Shown here piece after piece: positions 1 to 5,103 of a stretch of DNA of 5,159 nucleotides. A model generated the notes under the pieces. That model ran no database searches. It was not told the DNA's origin and worked only from the letters and a program-made list of their open reading frames with translations. Where the stretch lies: contig QIHS01000171.1 in the NCBI GenBank assembly GCA_003229095.1, positions 1-5,159 on the forward strand, written 5' to 3'. Source of the DNA: Woeseia sp. GTDB lineage: Bacteria; Pseudomonadota; Gammaproteobacteria; Steroidobacterales; Woeseiaceae. The position numbers and the translations under genes were made by a program. Numbering within the stretch: position 1 is the stretch's first letter; every line of letters begins with the position of its first letter.

Positions 1-29
1 TGCCATATCTGACTGAAAGTGGGTGAGCA

Positions 30-200
30 ATGAGTTCACGCAAAGCATTTGCACTTCGTATTGACGAGCGTACCCTGGCAGCAATGCACCGGTGGGCGGA
101 AGACGATCTGCGCAGCCTGAATGCGCAGATAGAATTCGTTCTGCGTGACTCGTTACGACGAGCCGGGCGACTGCAAAAGTCGGGCAAGAAAAAGGATTAA
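30..200 (+). CDS. Arc-like ribbon-helix-helix DNA-binding protein, 56 aa
   Basis: A complete small gene from ATG to TAA. The product opens with a short beta-strand segment, KAFALRID (residues 5-12), followed by two helices. The second carries RSLNAQIEFVLRDSL (28-42), which matches the Arc/MetJ-type ribbon-helix-helix pattern of a strand followed by a helix-turn-helix with R-S-x-N-x-x-I. Such proteins dimerise and insert the paired strands into the DNA major groove, so a transcriptional regulator is the likely role. The C-terminus is basic (GRLQKSGKKKD). A GGGTGAG run just before the ATG is a passable ribosome site. From memory, gammaproteobacterial relatives of this exact form are often next to an SPFH/band-7 gene. 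The upstream gene is outside the window, so that cannot be tested. The small membrane-protein gene follows after 36 nt. The fold call is good; the regulated target is unknown. Confidence 0.85.
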   Translation: MSSRKAFALRIDERTLAAMHRWAEDDLRSLNAQIEFVLRDSLRRAGRLQKSGKKKD

Positions 201-236
201 CAGGCGATTGCGAACTATCAGGTTACAATTGCCCGC

Positions 237-392
237 ATGAATCTACTTGCCTTGTTGTTGATTTTGATGGCGCTTATCGTGGCGGCGTGTGTTTTCTATG
301 TTGCCTGGGAGTTTTCTTCAGGAAAATTCGAAGAGCGAATGGAAAAAAAACCGGGCGAATCGAAAGAGTCGAATGATTCACCCGGTTCCTAG
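237..392 (+). CDS. Small single-pass membrane protein, 51 aa (CcoS-like motif)
   Basis: Runs from ATG to TAG. Residues 2-24 form one strongly hydrophobic membrane segment (LLALLLILMALIVAACVFY core). It is followed by W24-E-F-S-S-G-K-F-E-E (24-33) and a charged, Ser/Glu/Lys-rich tail. A Trp, three residues, then Ser-Gly-x-Phe and two acidic residues right after a single helix resembles CcoS, the small protein needed for cofactor loading of cbb3 oxidase. However, no cco gene is visible, the tail is longer and more basic than CcoS as I know it, and the resemblance rests on a few positions. The name is therefore withheld. There is only a weak ribosome site (AGG about 12 nt upstream). Its last 15 codons also encode the minus-strand terminator for the opposing gene. 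It may instead be an unrelated small envelope protein. Confidence 0.6.
   Translation: MNLLALLLILMALIVAACVFYVAWEFSSGKFEERMEKKPGESKESNDSPGS
342..387 (-). terminator. Intrinsic terminator for the minus-strand DUF3300 gene
   Basis: The arms 349-361 and 375-387 are complementary over 13 bp with one mismatch (CCGGGCGAATC against GATTCACCCGG), with a 13-nt loop. Read on the minus strand, the hairpin is followed at once by eight T residues (A-run at 343-350), the classic Rho-independent layout. It lies about 30 nt past the minus-strand stop at 417. It sits wholly inside the 3' coding part of the plus-strand small membrane gene. On the plus strand no U-run follows, so it should act mainly on minus-strand transcripts. 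Confidence 0.8.
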
Positions 393-421
393 CCTGGACT
401 AGTTTCCTAGCCTGGACTAGT
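386..421. repeat. Perfect 18-bp tandem duplication at convergent gene ends
   Basis: Two identical head-to-tail copies of TTCCTAGCCTGGACTAGT at 386-403 and 404-421. The first copy contains the TAG stop of the plus-strand small gene (390-392). The second contains the TAG stop (417-419, read as CTA) of the minus-strand frame that ends the DUF3300 tail. Each unit has two CTAG tetramers ten bases apart, so it supplies stops in more than one frame on both strands. A perfect copy suggests a recent slippage duplication. Confidence 0.9.
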
Positions 422-1550
422 TGTGTCCGGAACCTGATCGGTGATTCCGACTGGATCCTGATCTGCTGCTGCGCTTCGAACCCGAGCTGCGGTGGTTATT
501 CGAACCCGAGCTGCGGTTGTGGTTAGAACCCGAGCTGCGATGGTTCGATGAGCGGCTCTCGTGATTGCCAGACGGTGCGCGTTGCTGGTTGTGTCGGCTC
601 GACGGTGCCGCCGCTCGCGAAGGTGCCTGGTGTTGAGCGCGCGGTGTACTTTGGGATCGCGACGCAGGTCGCTGAACATTCGGTGCCCTGGCTCGCGGTG
701 ATGGTGCTACACGTTGTTGCCGATGGTTTGACTGACGGCTGTCCGAGGACGAAGCCGAACGATTCGCTTGATGCTGCGTGGCAACTCGGCCCTGGTGCTG
801 GGATGGTCTGGCGACGGTTCTTGTGGCATTCGATGTTGATCGACGTGAATTCTGACGATTGGACGTCGGTCGCGCCGTTGTCCGTGTCGAAGTCGTCCGT
901 GAACTCGATGCACCATGATCGTCGCTTCTGTCACGGAAACGAACCTCCGGGCGCGCGTCGGCGTTCGAGCGGCTCCGGGTGGATGCCGTTCGATTCGGTG
1001 ACACCCGGCTACGATTGTCTGCGTCGAGTGCTCTGGCTCGATTGTGCTGATCACCTGAATTCGACCTGTTTCGATGGTCTGAAGAGTTGGACTGGCGATT
1101 ATGATCCCGACCGCTGGCAAAGCCTGCTCTCGAACTGTGGTTAGTGGTACTGCGGTGACGGCCACTGTCATTTCGCTCGCGCAGATTCAGGTTCAATCGC
1201 CCATTGTGCCGATTGTCCAGCTGACTGCGCCCGGCACTGTGATCTCTGCGCCGTTCGTTGCTGCCCGGTGGGTAGTGAATGTTGCGCACACTTGGCTCAT
1301 GTTGACGCGAACCGGCGCGATGCCTCGGGCGCCAGTGATCGCCGCTGCCGTATCGATTATATGATGATGCATACCCACCGCCGCCATACCACGAGTTGTA
1401 AAGGCTAATACTCCGATGCCGATAGTGGTGACCGTAGTACCTTCGGCCGTAGTAGGGATGCCCCAGGTAACTCGGGTGATAAACGTTCAGGTAATTGTTT
1501 CCCCAGCCAATCGAGAATGCTGTGGTGACTCCCCAGAACTGACCGGTGAC
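417..1550 (-). CDS. C-terminal part of DUF3300 protein, shifted frame: Tyr/Gly linker and Arg/Ser/Asn-rich tail
   Basis: This open frame (about 377 codons after the apparent shift; the frame stays open up to 1703) continues the DUF3300 protein encoded upstream in another frame. It begins with SVTGQFWGVTTAFSIGWGNN and then NVYHPSYLGHPYYGRRYYGHHYRHR, an aromatic Gly/Tyr/His region typical of what follows a DUF3300 domain. After GDHWRPRHRAG comes a tail of about 300 residues dominated by Arg, Ser, Asn, His, Gln, Ala and Thr. The tail is strongly basic, has almost no hydrophobic runs, and is surely disordered. It ends in three octapeptide repeats (NHRSSGSN-like) and SGSGHN. No start codon with a ribosome site is visible in this frame near the join, so it is unlikely to be translated alone. 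As part of the exported protein, the tail would lie outside the cytoplasm and could bind anionic surface polymers or nucleic acid; that is inference. Confidence 0.65.
   Translation of the reverse strand, partial: VTGQFWGVTTAFSIGWGNNYLNVYHPSYLGHPYYGRRYYGHHYRHRSISLYNSWYGGGGYASSYNRYGSGDHWRPRHRAGSRQHEPSVRNIHYPPGSNERRRDHSAGRSQLDNRHNGRLNLNLRERNDSGRHRSTTNHSSRAGFASGRDHNRQSNSSDHRNRSNSGDQHNRARALDADNRSRVSPNRTASTRSRSNADARPEVRFRDRSDDHGASSSRTTSTRTTARPTSNRQNSRRSTSNATRTVARPSQHQGRVATQHQANRSASSSDSRQSNHRQQRVAPSPRARAPNVQRPASRSQSTPRAQHQAPSRAAAPSSRHNQQRAPSGNHESRSSNHRSSGSNHNRSSGSNNHRSSGSKRSSRSGSSRNHRSGSGHN
475..546 (-). repeat. Three 24-bp coding repeats (NHRSSGSN octapeptides)
   Basis: Three head-to-tail units of exactly 24 bp (475-498, 499-522, 523-546) share the core GAACCCGAGCTGCG at 478, 502 and 526. 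On the minus strand they encode NHRSSGSN, HNRSSGSN and NHRSSGSK, close to the C-terminus of the Arg/Ser/Asn-rich tail. The 24-bp period keeps the frame, so expansion or contraction by slippage would only change tail length. Confidence 0.85.
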
Positions 1551-2247
1551 CGATCGGGTATGGATAGTAGTAACTGGGATAGGCGCTGGGGTAGTAGTAG
1601 TACACGGGCCGCGGCTGATAGACGACCATTTCTGCCGGCTCATAATAAGGAACGTAGATGATATCTTCATCGATAGGCGTGATCTCGATGATGCCCTCGT
1701 CATTAGATACCGTCTGGTACTCGTCCGTTTTCAGGTTGCCGGCCGCATAAGCGCGATCTCGAAACGCCTCGACCGCACTAATGACTTCACTCTGCTGACT
1801 GATCACAGCCTCGCCCAGGCGCCACATCCAGTCGATGTCGCCATCCATCATCTGAATCACTTCAGGGTAATTGAGGAGAGCAATGACGGAATCGTCCCAG
1901 TCATCATCCGGCTTCAATGAGCTGTCAGATTTCAGGCGCTCGATGAAACGGGCTGCCTGAACCACTTCGAGCGGATAGGTCGATGCCGGCAAAACAATTG
2001 CCAGAAGGTCATCAGGATAGAGCGCGATTGGGCCAACCAGTGTTTCCAGTTCGACGACCGAAAGTATCTGGCTCGCTGGGGATTCAGATGCGTTGCCGGC
2101 ACCATTGGCCTCGCTGTATGTGCCAACAGGATTGCCGTCTTCGTCGACAGGAACCTGTGCAAATGCGCTGCCTGATGCAGACAGTACAAGAAACGATACA
2201 AGGCAGAGTTTGCTGTTGAGTTGTGCAATCAACGTCTGGCCGTTCAT
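1405..2247 (-). CDS. DUF3300 domain protein, secreted; frame broken near its C-terminal end
   Basis: ATG at 2247 is preceded by a perfect AGGAGG with a 6-nt spacer, so it is chosen over an in-frame ATG 48 nt upstream, which has no such site. Residues 1-30 are a Sec signal peptide (hydrophobic core LCLVSFLVL, cleavage after AFA-Q). An acidic linker follows. The DUF3300 domain then runs from about 62 to 204, with ETLVGPIALYPDDLLAIVLPAS, STYPLEVVQAARF, the NYPEVIQMM segment, AAGNLKT and IIYVPYYEP in family order. A Tyr/Pro stretch (YYYYPSAYPSYYYPYPIG, 216-233) follows. The last 45 or so residues, up to the stop at 1405, do not look like the family. The natural continuation (SVTGQFWGVTTAFSIGWG) is in the +1 frame. 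DUF3300 proteins are exported and of unknown function. The intact product would be about 610 residues. Confidence 0.85.
   Translation of the reverse strand: MNGQTLIAQLNSKLCLVSFLVLSASGSAFAQVPVDEDGNPVGTYSEANGAGNASESPASQILSVVELETLVGPIALYPDDLLAIVLPASTYPLEVVQAARFIERLKSDSSLKPDDDWDDSVIALLNYPEVIQMMDGDIDWMWRLGEAVISQQSEVISAVEAFRDRAYAAGNLKTDEYQTVSNDEGIIEITPIDEDIIYVPYYEPAEMVVYQPRPVYYYYPSAYPSYYYPYPIGHRSVLGSHHSILDWLGKQLPERLSPELPGASLLRPKVLRSPLSASEY
1540..1562 (-). other. Apparent +1 frameshift junction in the DUF3300 gene
   Basis: Upstream, family-like sequence (VYYYYPSAYPSYYYPYPIG) is in the frame that starts at 2247. Downstream, VTGQFWGVTTAFSIGWG is in the frame one base further on. The switch falls in a GC-rich stretch holding a CCC run and a direct repeat CGGTCA-C-CGGTCA, where a one-base gain is plausible. 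There is no stop codon or rare codon in the original frame at the junction; its stop is about 140 nt later. The features of known programmed +1 sites are therefore absent. Deleting one base here would restore one continuous protein. A sequencing or assembly error and a true mutation cannot be separated from the sequence. Confidence 0.75.
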
Positions 2248-2312
2248 GGTGGGCCTCCTGGCTTTGGCGTACGCGGTGCGCGCACTCTCACTCATGTTGA
2301 GACCAATACTAC

Positions 2313-2334
2313 GCGACCTTACCTGAATGGTCGC
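2313..2334. promoter_or_regulatory. Inverted repeat upstream of the DUF3300 gene
   Basis: GCGACC at 2313-2318 and GGTCGC at 2329-2334 form a perfect 6-bp inverted repeat around a 10-nt spacer. It lies 66 nt upstream of the DUF3300 start, in the 146-bp gap after the NTF2-like gene. No U-run follows on either strand, so it is not a standard terminator. An operator or a leader hairpin is possible. I see no convincing promoter hexamers in the rest of this gap. Confidence 0.3.
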
Positions 2335-2393
2335 TTAACTTTTCATCTTGCCAGGTTTCGTTTGAAAACAGCAACTTAGCTTGCAGCCAGAAA

Positions 2394-2858
2394 TCATTCG
2401 GGGTCATCACCACCGTGCCAGGATATAAATTTCCAGGAAATACCGTCGCGCACAAGAACGTCGGTGTAGCGACCATTGCTCATAACAGTCGTTTTGTCCC
2501 GCGACTGGACCGCCAGGGTGTACAGGTAGTGAACAACGGCCATATCGCCATGAACGACGATAGAGAGTGGAAACAATTCGTGAATCAGACCCTTATTTTG
2601 GTCTCTGTTGAAGCGACTCCACATGCGAGTAGATGCTTTGCTGCGCGGCGCTGGCGAGGATGTCGGCCAGCCCATAAAGTCGGCCGATAACATCTCATCT
2701 ACCCAGCCATCGTTACCGCGTTCTTCTTCAGTCCAGATTCGTTCGACAGCCGCCCACACAGTTGCATGATCATCGACAGACTCCTGGGCAACGGCAGGAG
2801 CGGTGGCAAGCACGGAAACCGTCACAATAGCGGCGCAAAACGTGTGCAGTGGATTCAT
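2394..2858 (-). CDS. Secreted NTF2/SnoaL-like protein, 154 aa
   Basis: Runs from ATG at 2858 to TGA. Residues 1-24 are a Sec signal peptide (hydrophobic ITVSVLATAPAVA-type core, cleavage after AVA-Q). The mature part fits the cystatin-like alpha+beta cone of the NTF2 superfamily (SnoaL-like or DUF4440-type). A first helix, VWAAVERIWTEEERGND, is followed by DEMLSADFMGWP. Beta strands follow: LIHELFPLSIVVHGDMAVVHYLYTLAV, then TTVMSNGRYTDVLVRDGISWKFISWHGGD. The pattern of a helix, a D-F-x-G-W turn, a 'V-x-G-D-x-A-V-V-x-Y' strand and a final 'G-x-W-K-x-I-S-W-H' strand is typical. Members are enzymes, binding proteins or of unknown role; the exported ones are mostly uncharacterised and no catalytic set can be assigned here. 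The ribosome site is modest (AAAGG, GAGG). The DUF3300 gene follows on the same strand after 146 nt. Confidence 0.85.
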   Translation of the reverse strand: MNPLHTFCAAIVTVSVLATAPAVAQESVDDHATVWAAVERIWTEEERGNDGWVDEMLSADFMGWPTSSPAPRSKASTRMWSRFNRDQNKGLIHELFPLSIVVHGDMAVVHYLYTLAVQSRDKTTVMSNGRYTDVLVRDGISWKFISWHGGDDPE

Positions 2859-2945
2859 TGCCTCATTGCCTTTAAGTCATTGCATATCAACGATTTGGCC
2901 AGTCTATATGGAATAAAACCGGCCAGACCGGACCTGCAACTCATT

Positions 2946-3569
2946 TCAACCGATTGGCGGCCCGATGAAGTCGGCAAGACTGTCCCGGTTCGAATCGTCA
3001 AAGACGATCTCGCCATACAAACGCTTCAGGTCATTGGCAGTGAGGTATGCCGGGTGATGAACTTCAGTAATCGTGGCATATGTATAGCTGCGTTCGTCCT
3101 TCTCAGCGACAAACAAATAAACATGGGTTGCCAGCACTTCTGGCAGCTCGATTCGCATCCGATTGGCGATTGTAAGGTAGCTCGCGGGAACCTCAAGTTC
3201 ACCAATAAACAGATGCTGTTTGTTTATCGACCAGCCCCCGTCCCTGAAGGTGGTGCCAATAGACTGGCCTGATTCGATCAGCGCATGCTCACGGCCGAAT
3301 GCGTCTCCGGGTACACGGATGAAATCCACTACAGCGTAAGTGCGTGTGACCTTTTGGCCATTGGTGTTGCTAAACAGGCTGCTCACTCTTCGTTGAGCAT
3401 TGCTCTCGATGATGTCCACGCCATAGTTGCCGAATGTGCGCTCAATACGCTCGCTGTTGAGCGAAGGGTTGCTGGCGGCACAGGAGGCAAGCGTCCATGC
3501 AGCGGCAAGCAACAGACCCAAAATTCGAGCATTAACAAAGAAAAAGCGTTTATTAACAATTTGATACAA
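2946..3569 (-). CDS. Putative outer-membrane lipoprotein of unknown function, 207 aa
   Basis: The start appears to be TTG at 3569. No ATG or GTG lies in frame between it and an upstream in-frame TAA, and starting later would remove the positively charged n-region. Residues 7-30 form a lipoprotein signal: K-R and R15, then ILGLLLAAAWTLASC with lipobox L27-A-S-C30. No Asp follows the Cys, which fits sorting to the outer membrane. I do not recognise the mature domain. It has many alternating beta-like segments (TYAVVDFIRVPG, SINKQHLFIGELEVPASYL, HVYLFVAEKDERSYTYATITEVHHP) and ends in GPPIG. The ribosome site is weak (a GAG about 10 nt upstream). It may share a transcript with the NTF2-like gene 87 nt downstream. 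It faces the zinc-ribbon gene across a 132-bp divergent gap in which I find no clear promoter. Confidence 0.75.
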   Translation of the reverse strand: MYQIVNKRFFFVNARILGLLLAAAWTLASCAASNPSLNSERIERTFGNYGVDIIESNAQRRVSSLFSNTNGQKVTRTYAVVDFIRVPGDAFGREHALIESGQSIGTTFRDGGWSINKQHLFIGELEVPASYLTIANRMRIELPEVLATHVYLFVAEKDERSYTYATITEVHHPAYLTANDLKRLYGEIVFDDSNRDSLADFIGPPIG

Positions 3570-3701
3570 GAGTATTCTCAGGTAAGTTATTACACTAGCG
3601 CAGGCGATCCGGGTTTAATCGGGCGCAGCTCCCGCGTAGGCTTGTGGATCTGTTTGTAGTTTGAATCTTGTGCGTCCGTTGAGCAACCTAAGGCTTGGAA
3701 A

Positions 3702-4061
3702 TTGTCTGAAGAATACCTCTGTTATCGATGCGGCCAAACGCTCGCCAAATTGACGCTGCCGTTATCGCGACGTGATGAGTGTCCATCTTGTCTGGCGCAA
3801 GTACACGTTTGCCGTATGTGCCGGTTTTATGACCGGTCCGCAATCAATCAATGTACCGAAGACGATGCAGAAGAGGTGCAGGATAAAGAGAAAGTCAATT
3901 TCTGCGAGTGGTTCAAACCGGATTCAGATGCTTTTGATCCACAGCAGGCCGCACTCGAAGTTCGAGCCAGGTCGAATCTGAACGCACTATTCAGCGATGA
4001 CACGGCAGCAGGTGCCGATGAAGAATCTGCTTCGAATAGTGCAGAGGACTTGTTCAGGTGA
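3702..4061 (+). CDS. Uncharacterised eight-cysteine zinc-ribbon-like protein, 119 aa
   Basis: Begins at TTG 3702, the first start-like codon after an in-frame TAG at 3657, with AAGG eight bases upstream. The cysteines form three CxxC pairs, C7-x-x-C10, C27-x-x-C30 and C37-x-x-C40, plus C51 and C68. That is enough for two four-cysteine zinc sites: the first two pairs make a zinc ribbon, and HVCRMCRFYD with NQC and NFCEWFKP make the second. The motif blocks PLSRRDECPSC, HVCRMCRFY, CTEDDAEEVQDKEKVNFCEWF are those of a conserved uncharacterised proteobacterial family that I recall but cannot name. The last 50 residues are acidic and probably flexible. No signal peptide, so cytoplasmic. First gene of an apparent operon: the dehydrogenase start lies 4 nt after its stop. 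A nucleic-acid or protein-binding adaptor role is a guess. Confidence 0.8.
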   Translation: MSEEYLCYRCGQTLAKLTLPLSRRDECPSCLAQVHVCRMCRFYDRSAINQCTEDDAEEVQDKEKVNFCEWFKPDSDAFDPQQAALEVRARSNLNALFSDDTAAGADEESASNSAEDLFR

Positions 4062-4065
4062 CGAT

Positions 4066-5103
4066 GTGACCGTTTCCCGGCGAAAATTTCTAACCATGTC
4101 TTCTGCAATGCTGGCAGCACCTGTTTTGCCGGCGTGTAGTGGCCCAAGCGTGATTCCGACAAACGGAATTCCACGTAGTGCCTATGATGACAACTCCACC
4201 GCTGAGCAGGTGACCGAGCGTATTGATCTTTCGGGCAAGATCGTTGTTGTGACCGGTTGCAACTCCGGCATCGGCTACGAGACGATGCGCGTTCTCGCTT
4301 TGCGCGGCGCACATGTCATTGGCACCGGGCGAACGATGAAAAAAGCGATTGCAGCTTGTGAATCAGTGGCTGGCGAAACGACGCCAATGCAACTGGAGCT
4401 GTCAGATTTCGATTCTGTATCGGCCTGTGCCAAATCGATAGCCAATATTGATGCCCCGATCGACGTTCTTGTTTGCAATGCTGGCATGTATGGCGGTGAT
4501 CGCGAACTGGTCAACGGCGTTGAAAAGCAGTTTGCCGTCAATCACCTGGGACATTTCCTGCTGGTCAACCTCTTGCTCGAGCGCCTTTTTCTTGCTCAAC
4601 AGGGTCGTGTCGTTGTGGTATCGAGCCGCGCGGCCTACGGCAGCGCCCCTGAAACGGGCATTCTTTTCGACGACCTGAGCATGCAGAATCGATACAGTGC
4701 GGGCCTTGCCTACGGACATTCGAAACTTGCTAATGCCCTGTTTTCCCTTGAGCTTGCGCGGCGCCTCGAAGGAACGCGCGTGACCTCCAATGCCCTCCAT
4801 CCGGGCGTTATTCGAACCAGGATTGTGCGCCACGAGTCGTTTTTATTGCGGACGGGCTTTAGCTTGTTAAGCAAGATCGCAGGCAAGTCAGTCGAGGAGG
4901 GCGCTGCCACATCATGTTTTGTTGCAAGCCATCCGTCGCTGTCGACAACCAGCGGGCGCTATTTCGAAGATTGCAACGCTGTCACTGTGGTGGGTGACAG
5001 TCACATGCACGACACCGAACAGGCCGCGCGATTGTGGCAGGAATCAGAACGACTGACCCGTGAATATTTGCCACCAACATCTGCCCGGATCAACACACGA
5101 TGA
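4066..5103 (+). CDS. Short-chain dehydrogenase/reductase with Tat lipoprotein signal, 345 aa
   Basis: I place the start at GTG 4066. It has CAGG seven nt upstream, begins 4 nt after the previous stop, and puts the signal at the N-terminus. An ATG at 3997 would overlap the upstream gene by 65 nt. Residues 4-8 are SRRKF, a twin-arginine motif, followed by a moderately hydrophobic LTMSSAMLAAPVLPAC stretch with a lipobox (LPAC, Cys24). The SDR fold starts at about 55: T63-G-C-N-S-G-I-G70 cofactor loop, GTGRT (86-90; the Arg suggests NADP), N138-A-G, the catalytic Ser in VVVVSSRAAYG (182-192), Y216-G-H-S-K220 and HPGVIRT. All catalytic residues are present. It resembles the retinol dehydrogenase/WWOX-like group of classical SDRs; substrate unknown. 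Export with bound cofactor is the odd point. The stop overlaps the queC start. Confidence 0.88.
   Translation: MTVSRRKFLTMSSAMLAAPVLPACSGPSVIPTNGIPRSAYDDNSTAEQVTERIDLSGKIVVVTGCNSGIGYETMRVLALRGAHVIGTGRTMKKAIAACESVAGETTPMQLELSDFDSVSACAKSIANIDAPIDVLVCNAGMYGGDRELVNGVEKQFAVNHLGHFLLVNLLLERLFLAQQGRVVVVSSRAAYGSAPETGILFDDLSMQNRYSAGLAYGHSKLANALFSLELARRLEGTRVTSNALHPGVIRTRIVRHESFLLRTGFSLLSKIAGKSVEEGAATSCFVASHPSLSTTSGRYFEDCNAVTVVGDSHMHDTEQAARLWQESERLTREYLPPTSARINTR

Noticed and set aside
548..1144. 198-codon open frame on the plus strand
   Set aside because: It is antisense to the low-complexity DUF3300 tail. It has no family-like sequence or ribosome site, and its openness follows from the biased composition of the real frame.
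707..1171. 154-codon minus-strand frame inside the DUF3300 tail
   Set aside because: An alternative frame of the same Arg/Ser-rich DNA, with no recognisable domain. I considered a second frameshift into it, but the R/S/N/H composition continues unbroken in the frame ending at 417.
1540..1562. Programmed +1 frameshifting as the cause of the split DUF3300 frame
   Set aside because: There is no in-frame stop, slow codon or known slippery motif at the junction; an indel or sequence error is simpler.
2248..2295. Upstream ATG adding 16 residues to the DUF3300 protein
   Set aside because: The perfect AGGAGG six bases before ATG 2247, and a signal peptide that starts properly there, make the shorter form far more likely.
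2365..2387. Possible terminator after the NTF2-like gene on the minus strand
   Set aside because: Only a 4-bp stem (GCAA/TTGC) with a mismatch beyond it and four T residues; too weak to call.
2895..2940. GGCC-rich short hairpins with a TTTTATT tail downstream of the lipoprotein gene
   Set aside because: Stems of four or five bases with mismatches; not a credible terminator.
2766..3272. 168-codon plus-strand frame
   Set aside because: Antisense to two well-supported exported proteins, the NTF2-like protein and the lipoprotein. It spans their gap and has no domain.
3589..3618. Minus-strand promoter candidate for the lipoprotein (TTAAAC, 18 nt, TGTAAT)
   Set aside because: The -10 is good but the -35 matches only half the consensus, and the leader would be about 13 nt; not distinguishable from chance.
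3997..4065. Earlier ATG starts (3997, 4018) for the dehydrogenase
   Set aside because: They overlap the end of the zinc-ribbon gene and would push the twin-arginine motif inward; GTG 4066 has a ribosome site and ideal spacing.
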